Shown here in pieces: positions 1 to 5,926 of a DNA stretch of 21,703 nt. Source of the DNA: Chloroflexota bacterium. GTDB lineage: Bacteria > Chloroflexota > Anaerolineae > CG2-30-64-16. A program made the translations under genes and the position numbers. The notes under the pieces were generated by a model that saw only the letters and a program-made list of their open reading frames with translations, made no database searches and was not told the origin of the DNA. Numbering within the stretch: the first letter of the stretch is position 1; every line of letters starts with the position of its first letter. Location: NCBI GenBank assembly GCA_029555885.1, contig JAKPQT010000687.1, positions 1 through 21,703 of the forward strand, read 5' to 3'.

Positions 1-966
1 CCCATCTGGCACGATTTCATGGAGGGCGTGCTGGCCGATTCCGAGCTGCTGGCTATCATTGGTGCGGCCCCGCTGGAGGATGCCGCAGGGTGGGAGTTTA
101 CGCCGCCCGAGGGCGTCGAACGCCGCGCCGAGTGTCCGCCCGGCCTGCAGTGTCGCAGCGGCGGGGAGTACTTCTCGCAGAAGTGGCTGGAGGCCGCCGG
201 CGACGCCGGGCCGCTGGCCGACAGCGTGGCGAAGGTCCCCGCGGCTCCTGTGTATGCGGCGCTGCCTGAGGGCGGCCGCTGGACAGCCTACTGCCGGACT
301 GAACCGGCGGCCGTCCGCACGCTGCTCAAGCTGCCGGGCAAGCTAGGTCTGCCGCAGGCAGACACGCTGCCGCAGGCAGACGCGCTCACCGCTGACGAGC
401 GCAAGGAACAGCTTCGGGTGATCGGATGGAGCCTGCGTCGGCCCGTCGCAGTGGACCTGGGGCCGTGCGACCGGCTGCCGGAGGTTGTGCCCGCGGCCCT
501 GGCGCTGAACCCGCAGGAGGCCGATGCCTTGCTGCAAATCCTGATCGACCTGAACGCGGCGATGGACGTGAACGCGGGGCCGGTGCCCGGCGAGGAAGTT
601 GCGGAACTCCAGGCCGTGCAGGCCGTCGCGCCCGGCGACCTGCGCTATGTGCTGGCCGGCCCGGTCGAGCATCACAGCTCTTGTCCCGGCAACTACATCG
701 TCGGTCGCGTCCTGAACCGTGAAGGCGGGCCGGTGGCTGGTGTGCGCATCGTCCTGCAGGACGAGTGGGACAACCGTGCAGAGACCGTCAGCAAGGAGGG
801 TCAGGCTGACTATGGCATGTACGACTTCCCGATCCATAGCTTTGCCAACCGCTACACGCTCGTGGTGACGGATGGTGCGGGCGTCCCGATCAGCGCGCCG
901 GTCGTCATTGACCACCTGCGCGAGAACGATGCCCCGTGCCACACGGTCAACTGGATCGGGGGGTAA
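1..966 (+). CDS. Class A penicillin-binding protein (transglycosylase/transpeptidase), C-terminal part
   Basis: The 5' end lies outside the window and the frame is open from base 1. The first residues read PIWHDFMEGVL, the hallmark segment near the end of the transpeptidase domain of PBP1A/1C-type enzymes, which polymerise and cross-link peptidoglycan outside the membrane. It is followed by the usual F-x-PP-GV-type linker and a Cys-containing stretch (about residues 37-60). The last hundred or so residues (about 221-321) form a compact beta-rich module with SCPGNYIVGRV, GGPVAGVRIVL and ADYGMYDFP. It resembles carboxypeptidase-regulatory-like (transthyretin-like) modules on exported proteins, and has one Cys near each end that could form a disulfide. 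The transglycosylase and catalytic SxxK motifs are not in the window, so the class assignment rests on the C-terminal hallmark. An in-frame 18-bp duplication lies at 349-384. The gene ends just before a strong hairpin. Confidence 0.8.
   Translation, partial: PIWHDFMEGVLADSELLAIIGAAPLEDAAGWEFTPPEGVERRAECPPGLQCRSGGEYFSQKWLEAAGDAGPLADSVAKVPAAPVYAALPEGGRWTAYCRTEPAAVRTLLKLPGKLGLPQADTLPQADALTADERKEQLRVIGWSLRRPVAVDLGPCDRLPEVVPAALALNPQEADALLQILIDLNAAMDVNAGPVPGEEVAELQAVQAVAPGDLRYVLAGPVEHHSSCPGNYIVGRVLNREGGPVAGVRIVLQDEWDNRAETVSKEGQADYGMYDFPIHSFANRYTLVVTDGAGVPISAPVVIDHLRENDAPCHTVNWIGG
349..384 (+). repeat. Two tandem 18-bp units inside the penicillin-binding protein gene
   Basis: Two copies of an 18-bp unit (ctgccgcaggcagacacg, then the same with one a-to-g change) lie head to tail at 349-366 and 367-384. 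They are in frame and encode LPQADT followed by LPQADA. This looks like a small slippage duplication in a flexible part of the C-terminal extension and does not disturb the reading frame. Confidence 0.85.
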
Positions 967-977
967 GATCACTTACC

Positions 978-1028
978 AGAAAACGGGTTTCTGTGCGAAA
1001 CGAAGTTTCGCACAGAAACCCGTTTTCT
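978..1028. terminator. Perfect 24-bp hairpin after the penicillin-binding protein gene (palindromic repeat, likely terminator)
   Basis: Bases 978-1001 are the exact reverse complement of 1005-1028, leaving a GAA loop. The hairpin starts 11 bases after the stop codon at 966 and carries T-rich sequence in its distal arm (cgttttct), so it can terminate transcription before the aldolase promoter. The outer 14-15 bases (agaaaacgggtttct and its complement) recur in the hairpin at 2118-2184, so this is also one copy of a repeat family. Confidence 0.75.
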
Positions 1029-1073
1029 CAGTGTCCACTCGTGGCATGTTCGTGCCCACATTCACCGCTGTCT

Positions 1074-1102
1074 TTGACTTTTCGCGCCTTCGGCGGTAAA
1101 CT
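1074..1102 (+). promoter_or_regulatory. Sigma70-type promoter for the aldolase gene
   Basis: A -35 box TTGACT at 1074-1079 and a -10 box TAAACT at 1097-1102 are separated by exactly 17 bases. They match the consensus at 5 of 6 and 4 of 6 positions. Transcription would start near 1109, giving a leader of about 35 bases with AGGAG at 1133-1137, six bases before the ATG at 1144. The promoter lies just after the hairpin that ends the upstream gene, so the aldolase appears to be transcribed independently. Confidence 0.6.
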
Positions 1103-1143
1103 GGGTTTGTTTGCCTCACAGAACCCATTCGCAGGAGACTTCA

Positions 1144-2094
1144 ATGATCGTTACGACCGCAGAGCTGTTCAAGGTGGCGTACGGCAAGTTCGCCATCGGC
1201 GCGTACAACATCAACAACATGGAGCAGGCGCTCGGCCTGTTCCAGGGCCACATCGCCGCCCAGGCGCCTTTCATCGTCCAGATTTCGAAGGGTGCGCGCA
1301 AGTATGCCGGCATTCCCATGATCGAGGCCATCATCCGCGCGGCGGAGAAGATGTATCCGGAGGCGATCTTCGCCGTTCACCTCGACCACGGCGATGAGCA
1401 ATCGTGCTACGATTGCATCAACTCCGGCTTCTACTCGTCCGTGATGATCGACGCCTCGCATGAGCCGTTCGAGAAGAACGTCGAGATCACCCGCCGGGTG
1501 GTCGAGGCCGCGCACGCCAAGGGCCTTTCGGTGGAAGCCGAGATTGGCCAGTTGGGCGGCGTCGAAGAGGATGTCAAGGTCGACGAGAAGAATGCACACC
1601 TGACCGACCCGAAGGAGGCCAAGGCCTTCGTCGAGCAGTCTGGCTGCGACAGCCTGGCCGTTGCGGTCGGGACGAGCCACGGCGCCTATAAATTCAAGGG
1701 CCAGCAGTCGCTCCACTTCGAGGTCATCGAGGCCATCCAGAAGTTGCTGCCCGGCTTCCCGCTTGTCATGCACGGCTCGTCGTCGGTGCCCCAGGAAGAG
1801 GTGCTGCGCATCAATGCGGCGGGCGGCCAGCTCGACCCGTCGGCGCGCGGCGTGGATGAGAACGAGCTGCTGCGGGCAGCCACCCTCGGTGTCACGAAGA
1901 TCAATATCGACACCGACGGCCGTCTGGTCTGGACGCGTGTGCACCGCGAGTTCTTCCGCGACACGCCGAAGGAATTCGACTTCCGGCCCGTGGGCAAGAC
2001 ATTCGTGTCCGAATACGCCAAGTTCATCGCGGCCCGCTCTGAGAAGCTGGGCTCCGCGGGCAAGCTGGCCGAGGTGCGCGCCGCCGTCGCGTAG
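1144..2094 (+). CDS. fba: Class II fructose-bisphosphate aldolase
   Basis: This zinc-dependent cytoplasmic enzyme cleaves fructose 1,6-bisphosphate to dihydroxyacetone phosphate and glyceraldehyde 3-phosphate. The 316-residue protein has the family landmarks in order: NINNMEQ near the N terminus, HLDHG with Asp81 as the expected catalytic base and His82 as a metal ligand, VEAEIGQLGG, GTSHGAY with zinc ligand His179, MHGSSSVP with His210, and NIDTD near the C terminus. Length and order fit the Fba/GatY/KbaY superfamily, and lack of context for tagatose or galactitol use favours the glycolytic enzyme. The start at 1144 is chosen because AGGAG sits six bases upstream. An in-frame start at 1111 would use almost the whole predicted leader and lacks such a site. 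The gene stands alone between two related hairpins. A phosphofructokinase gene lies about 600 bases away on the other strand. Confidence 0.93.
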   Translation: MIVTTAELFKVAYGKFAIGAYNINNMEQALGLFQGHIAAQAPFIVQISKGARKYAGIPMIEAIIRAAEKMYPEAIFAVHLDHGDEQSCYDCINSGFYSSVMIDASHEPFEKNVEITRRVVEAAHAKGLSVEAEIGQLGGVEEDVKVDEKNAHLTDPKEAKAFVEQSGCDSLAVAVGTSHGAYKFKGQQSLHFEVIEAIQKLLPGFPLVMHGSSSVPQEEVLRINAAGGQLDPSARGVDENELLRAATLGVTKINIDTDGRLVWTRVHREFFRDTPKEFDFRPVGKTFVSEYAKFIAARSEKLGSAGKLAEVRAAVA

Positions 2095-2117
2095 ACTGCA
2101 ACACGGCTCAGGGAATC

Positions 2118-2184
2118 AGAAACCCGTTTTCTAAGGTCCAGGGCGTTTCGGAACGAAACGTCCTGGACACGAAAACGGGTTTCT
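2118..2184. terminator. Compound hairpin between convergent genes (likely bidirectional terminator, palindromic repeat copy 2)
   Basis: An outer 14-bp perfect stem (2118-2131 with 2171-2184, agaaacccgttttc) encloses a small internal loop and a second 15-bp stem (2136-2150 with 2154-2168). The inner stem has one G-T pair and a GAA loop. It lies between the convergent aldolase and DUF4342 genes and has a T-rich edge on the right (tttcttt), so it can end transcription from both sides. The outer stem is the same as the outer arms at 978-992 and 1014-1028. Confidence 0.75.
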
Positions 2185-2205
2185 TTGTGTCCTTCGCGCT
2201 TCAGC

Positions 2206-2505
2206 TCACCCCGCGGGCGCAGGCGGCTCCGGCGGCGCAGGCGGCTCCTCCGCCCCTTCCACCTTCTCTACGATGATCGTCAGGTCCGCGGCCAGCGCAG
2301 CGATCGCGCCGATGGCGGCCCACACGGGCAGCAGCAGCATGCCGACGACGCCGATGGTCAGCGGGATTTCGATCAGCGTCTTGCCCTCGTCGTTCTTGAT
2401 CGTGAGCCGGCGGATGTTGCCCTCATGGAGCAGCTGGCGGATTGCGCCGACCAGCGCCTCGCCGGTGACCTTGACTTCCTCGCGTTGTACGTTTTCGTCG
2501 CTCAT
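2206..2505 (-). CDS. DUF4342 family small protein
   Basis: The 99-residue protein has the DUF4342 layout. An N-terminal amphipathic part (GEALVGAIRQLLHEGN) is followed by a short beta segment (IRRLTIKNDEGKTLIEIPL). Next comes a hydrophobic stretch of about 25 residues (GVVGMLLLPVWAAIGAIAAL) that may insert in the membrane, then the short strand LTIIVEK. The C-terminal tail of alternating Pro, Ala and Glu (EEPPAPPEPPAPAG) is low complexity. The biochemical function of the family is unknown. The ATG at 2505 is preceded by a GGGG-containing ribosome site with six bases of spacing. The gene converges on the aldolase gene and is separated from the phosphofructokinase gene upstream by about 200 bases containing two hairpins, so it probably has its own promoter. 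I could not identify convincing boxes for one. Confidence 0.8.
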   Translation of the reverse strand: MSDENVQREEVKVTGEALVGAIRQLLHEGNIRRLTIKNDEGKTLIEIPLTIGVVGMLLLPVWAAIGAIAALAADLTIIVEKVEGAEEPPAPPEPPAPAG

Positions 2506-2591
2506 GGTGTTCCCCTTTCACATCTCAGTCTGGGACATTCACCATCAATACGCAGCAGCACAGCGGAAGTCGCGAACGCGGAAATCTCTCT

Positions 2592-2630
2592 TTTGAGGGT
2601 TGGGGCCGCTTTGCGGCCCCAACCCTCAAA
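2592..2630. terminator. Perfect 18-bp hairpin downstream of the phosphofructokinase gene
   Basis: Bases 2592-2609 (tttgagggttggggccgc) are the exact reverse complement of 2613-2630, with a three-base loop. It lies after the 3' end of the phosphofructokinase gene (stop at 2714) and before the DUF4342 start. The GC-rich core flanked by AAA/TTT ends fits a terminator that can work in either direction, though no long T tract follows. Confidence 0.65.
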
Positions 2631-2640
2631 GCTACGAAAT

Positions 2641-2674
2641 ACCCCTCTCCCACACCGCAGTGTGGGAGAGGGGT
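2641..2674. repeat. REP-like palindrome, 14-bp arms
   Basis: The arm acccctctcccaca (2641-2654) pairs perfectly with 2661-2674 across a six-base loop. It is followed by gggtgagggc close to the phosphofructokinase stop. The pattern of a CCCCTCTCCCAC arm, its complement, then GGGTGAGGGC resembles dispersed intergenic repeats I associate with Chloroflexota and other GC-rich bacteria. That association is from memory and the number of genomic copies cannot be judged here. It forms a double-hairpin block with 2592-2630. Confidence 0.65.
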
Positions 2675-2713
2675 GGAAGGCCGAAGGCTGGACGGGGTGA
2701 GGGCAGGACAGCC

Positions 2714-3829
2714 CTAGTCGCCGAACGTGATGCCCAGGTCGCGCGCGGTCATCATGGTATCCGAGTCGAGCGGCACGCACTTCATGCGCCCAGCGACCTC
2801 CGTCAGCGGCACATACTGCACATAGGGCGGGTCGATGGCGACCATGATGCCGTCCTGTCCTTCGCTCAATGCGCGCACGGCTGCCGCGCCGAATCGCAAC
2901 GAGATCAGGCGGTCGGATGAGGTGGGGCTGCCGCCGCGCAGCAGGTGGCCCAGCACGACCGTGCGCGCCTCCTTGCCCGTCAGCACCTCCAGCGCCTCCG
3001 CCACCTTCTGTCCGACGCCGCCCAGCCGCTCCGCCCGGCCCAGCTCCTTTTCGATGACCGAGACCTCGCCGCCGACCGGCTTCGCGCCCTCCGCCACGAC
3101 GACCATGGTGAAGTTGCGCCCGGCCTCGTCGCGCTCGCGCACCTTCTCGGCCACGCGGTTGATGTCATAGGGAATTTCGGGAATCAGGATGGCGTCTGCC
3201 GAGCCGGCGATGCCTGCGTGCAGCGCAATCCACCCCGCGTAACGGCCCATGACCTCCACGACCATGATGCGGCCGTGCGATTCTGCCGTGGAGTGCAGCC
3301 GGTCCATCGCCTCCATCGCAAACGCGACGGCTGTGTCAAACCCGAAGGTGACGGCCGTCTTGTCTAGGTCGTTGTCGATGGTCTTGGGGACGCCGATGAC
3401 GCGAATGCCTTTGGCGGAGAGCGCAGCGGCAATCGCCATCGAACCGTCGCCGCCGATGAAGATGAGCGCATCCAGTTCGTGCAACCGGAACTTGCGGATC
3501 AGCTCATCCGACCGGTCAACGAGTTCGATCTGCCCGTCGGGGCCTTCGATTGGGAAACGGAGCGGATTGCCCTTGTTCGTGGTGCCCAGGATGGTGCCGC
3601 CGAGATGGGTGATGCCCCGCACGCTGTTGCGGGTGAGGCGCACCAGTCCGCCGTCTGCATACTTTTCCGGCAGCAGCAGCCCGGTCAAGCCGTCGCGAAT
3701 GCCGTAGATTTCCCAGCCCCGGTTCAGCGCGGCGAGTGTTACTGCGCGGATGACTGCGTTCAGGCCGGGTGCGTCGCCGCCGCCCGTGCTGATCGCAATC
3801 CGGTGAATTCTGCCTGCTGCTGTTGTCAT
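2714..3829 (-). CDS. pfkA: 6-phosphofructokinase
   Basis: This glycolytic enzyme phosphorylates fructose 6-phosphate to the 1,6-bisphosphate. The 371-residue protein shows GGDAPGLNAVIR at the N terminus, GGDGS with Gly129 at the phosphate-donor position, PKTIDND with Lys149 and the expected catalytic base Asp152, and MGRYAGW in the fructose-phosphate site. Gly at the E. coli Gly104 position is typical of ATP users, while PPi-dependent enzymes have Asp there. Lys at the Gly124 position is shared with PPi and group III enzymes. ATP is therefore the better prediction, with some doubt. The start at 3829 gives the family's normal N terminus and has GGAGGG upstream at 3842-3847. A longer frame reaching 3901 would run through the promoter. 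The gene is transcribed separately from the operon to its right, although no terminator is visible between them, so read-through is possible. Confidence 0.9.
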   Translation of the reverse strand: MTTAAGRIHRIAISTGGGDAPGLNAVIRAVTLAALNRGWEIYGIRDGLTGLLLPEKYADGGLVRLTRNSVRGITHLGGTILGTTNKGNPLRFPIEGPDGQIELVDRSDELIRKFRLHELDALIFIGGDGSMAIAAALSAKGIRVIGVPKTIDNDLDKTAVTFGFDTAVAFAMEAMDRLHSTAESHGRIMVVEVMGRYAGWIALHAGIAGSADAILIPEIPYDINRVAEKVRERDEAGRNFTMVVVAEGAKPVGGEVSVIEKELGRAERLGGVGQKVAEALEVLTGKEARTVVLGHLLRGGSPTSSDRLISLRFGAAAVRALSEGQDGIMVAIDPPYVQYVPLTEVAGRMKCVPLDSDTMMTARDLGITFGD

Positions 3830-3872
3830 GTTGCGTTCTCTCCCTCCGGCGTCAGGCTCAGACCACCGGTGC

Positions 3873-3901
3873 ATGGTAGCACAAAGCCTGGAGGCTGCCA
3901 A
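3873..3901 (-). promoter_or_regulatory. Sigma70-type promoter for the phosphofructokinase gene
   Basis: Read on the minus strand, a -35 box TTGGCA (3901-3896) and a -10 box TACCAT (3878-3873) are 17 bases apart and match the consensus at 5 and 4 of 6 positions. The start point would be near 3866, leaving a leader of about 37 bases before the ATG at 3829. The -35 box begins about 16 bases after the stop codon of the beta-helix gene. Confidence 0.55.
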
Positions 3902-3917
3902 CCCTTGTGATCCCCAC

Positions 3918-5915
3918 TCACCCCGGATACACGACGTTATCCTTCAGCACGACGTCATCCTCCGCCAGCCCGTCCAGCAGGTCCAGCCAGCGGCTGTCCA
4001 CCGAAAGGTTGTTCGTGATGCGGTTGCCTTTCGGAAAGGCGGGTTGATCGTCAAGCAGGCGCACCAGCTCGGGGTAGCGGCGGCTGTAGGGCGGGCGATC
4101 ATGACCCACCGCAGCCAGCCGCTTCAGCAGGGTCTGATCTTTGCCGTTGAACCAGAAGCTGGCCCAGCCGATGCCCCGGCCGTCGAGATGAATGGCTGGC
4201 TGGCACTCGACGAAGGCGTTCCCCGTCACGAGGTTGTCCCGGCCGCCGCCGATCATCATCCCCCGGCCCGCACGCACGAAGATGTTGCGCTCGATGGTCG
4301 TGCCGCTCGCGCAGTCGTCCAGGTAGACGGCCTGTACGAGGTCGCCCTCGCCCAGGTCGTGGAAGTAGTTCTCGCGGATGACGTTGCCGCGCTCAGTGAA
4401 GTCGCGGCCCATGTAGAACGCGCCCGCGTCGTTCGTGTCGAGGCAGACATGGTCGATCTCGTTGCGCTCGATGACGTGGTCGTTGCCGTGGAGCCAGACG
4501 CCGAAGTGGGGCAGGTCGTGGATGTGGTTCTCAGCGACGCGGTTGCCCACGCCGTCCACGGCAATGCCGGGCCGGTAGGTGCGCGCCAGCCGGTTCGAGT
4601 CGTAGATTTCGTTGCCCGTCGCGAAGTTGCCCGCCGGGGTCAGCGTCTTCCGGTCGCCGCCGCCGAGCTGGATGCCGCCCTCGCCGCAGTGGAAGATGCG
4701 GCAGTTCGTCACACCCTGGTCGATGCCCGCGTTGCGGTTCCAGGTCGAGTCGTCATAGATGCGGCTCTGGTAGTTCTCCGCGCCCTCGCCGATGCAGATC
4801 GCCACATTGCCGATGTTGCGCAGCGTGCAGCCGTCGATCCGGTTATGCCCGCCGCCGGTGATGACGACCCCGTGCCCGCGCGTACACTCGAAGGTCAGCC
4901 CTCGGAAGGTGACGTGCTCGACGTCGGTCAGCGTGACGAGCGGCGTCTCCAGCAGCGAGACCGTCGCCTGCCCGCCGGCGGACGTCGCGGGCGGCCAGAA
5001 GTAGAGGATGCCCGTCTTGCGGTCGAGGAACCATTCGCCGGGAGCATCCAGTTCTTCGAGGACGTTGAGCACGCGGAACCGGGCGCCGCTGCGGATGCCC
5101 CAGTCACCGCCGCTGTGCAGACTGATGGTCTTGCGCGCCAAGTCAACCCGCTTGACCCGGTCGTAGGTGTCCGCCCAGTCGTACTGCCAGTAGGCATACA
5201 GCCACAGGTCGTCCGCGTCAGCCCAGTAGGGTCTGAGCGCGGTGAAGGTGAACTCGTGGCTCTGTTTGTCCGTCGAACCCTGGATGACCTTCGCCCAGCC
5301 CTCGTTCGGCCAGCGCGCGAGCGGCATGGGCAGGTCATCGTAGAACAACTCCAGCCCGACTGGCTCGGTCAGGCGGTTGAACCCGCGCGGGCGGATGCTG
5401 CCATAATCGGTAATGCCCTGCGCCGCCAGTTCGCACTGGAGCACCTGGTCGCGCGCTGCCTCATCCAGGCGGGCCAGAACGGCCGGGTCCTCGACCGGAG
5501 CGAAATCACTGATGGCCTGCCCGCCGCTGATACGCACGGGTCCGGCGTCGAACGCCTCGTAGCTGATGGGCGTGGCCGCGCTCCCGCTGTCCTCGGCGGT
5601 GAGCGCAAACGTGGCGCGGCGCTCGTATGTGCCCCCTGCCAGCCGCACGCGCACGCCGCCGGCTGGCAGCGACCCCCGGCGTTTCAACCGGCGGACGGCA
5701 TCTCGTGCGGCCTCCAGCGTGGCAAACGGGCCATCGGTCCCCGTTGCGTCCGGTTCGGGTCGCATACCCGACCAGGTATCCTTGCCCTGCGGCGAGACGT
5801 AGAATTCCATAGTTTTCTCCTTGAACTGGTAGCCCTCGCCGCGCGGCGCGCTGAAAAGTCCGGCCAAGTGAAACGTGGCGGCCAGGAATTCGCGGCGGGT
5901 GAGGGGGTGTGTCAT
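3918..5915 (-). CDS. Right-handed parallel beta-helix protein, probable glycan-active enzyme
   Basis: The mature part opens with FYVSPQGKDTWSG and a P-F-A-T-L-E-A-A-R-D-A-V segment, the typical start of right-handed beta-helix proteins. From about residue 330 to 600 there are repeated coils rich in N-x-I/V and G (NRIDGCTLRNIGN, GNEIYDSNR, NHIHDLPHFGVWLHGN, NVIRENYFHDLG, TTIERNIFVRAGRG). The segment DTNDAGAFYMGRDFTERGNVIR followed by AVYLDDCASGT resembles beta-helix glycosidases such as GH141/GH120 types. That family call is tentative. The longest frame has an N-terminal TRREFLAATFHLAGLF leader that looks like a twin-arginine signal but lacks a ribosome site. An internal ATG at 5810, exactly where the domain starts, has AAGGAG six bases upstream. 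Both starts may be used. It is the last gene of the operon, 11 bases after the esterase-like gene, and would act on an oligosaccharide inside or outside the cell depending on the start used. Confidence 0.75.
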   Translation of the reverse strand: MTHPLTRREFLAATFHLAGLFSAPRGEGYQFKEKTMEFYVSPQGKDTWSGMRPEPDATGTDGPFATLEAARDAVRRLKRRGSLPAGGVRVRLAGGTYERRATFALTAEDSGSAATPISYEAFDAGPVRISGGQAISDFAPVEDPAVLARLDEAARDQVLQCELAAQGITDYGSIRPRGFNRLTEPVGLELFYDDLPMPLARWPNEGWAKVIQGSTDKQSHEFTFTALRPYWADADDLWLYAYWQYDWADTYDRVKRVDLARKTISLHSGGDWGIRSGARFRVLNVLEELDAPGEWFLDRKTGILYFWPPATSAGGQATVSLLETPLVTLTDVEHVTFRGLTFECTRGHGVVITGGGHNRIDGCTLRNIGNVAICIGEGAENYQSRIYDDSTWNRNAGIDQGVTNCRIFHCGEGGIQLGGGDRKTLTPAGNFATGNEIYDSNRLARTYRPGIAVDGVGNRVAENHIHDLPHFGVWLHGNDHVIERNEIDHVCLDTNDAGAFYMGRDFTERGNVIRENYFHDLGEGDLVQAVYLDDCASGTTIERNIFVRAGRGMMIGGGRDNLVTGNAFVECQPAIHLDGRGIGWASFWFNGKDQTLLKRLAAVGHDRPPYSRRYPELVRLLDDQPAFPKGNRITNNLSVDSRWLDLLDGLAEDDVVLKDNVVYPG
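5817..5822 (-). promoter_or_regulatory. Ribosome binding site of the internal start of the beta-helix gene
   Basis: AAGGAG on the minus strand is six bases upstream of an in-frame ATG at 5810. This is a near-ideal site, whereas the upstream start at 5915 has none. Initiation here would remove the twin-arginine-like leader and give a 630-residue cytoplasmic form. Confidence 0.6.
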
Positions 5916-5926
5916 GTCGTTGAATG

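Noticed and set aside
1111..1143. Earlier aldolase start at 1111
   Set aside because: It would start at the predicted transcription start point and lacks a ribosome site. The ATG at 1144 has AGGAG at good spacing and the normal N terminus.
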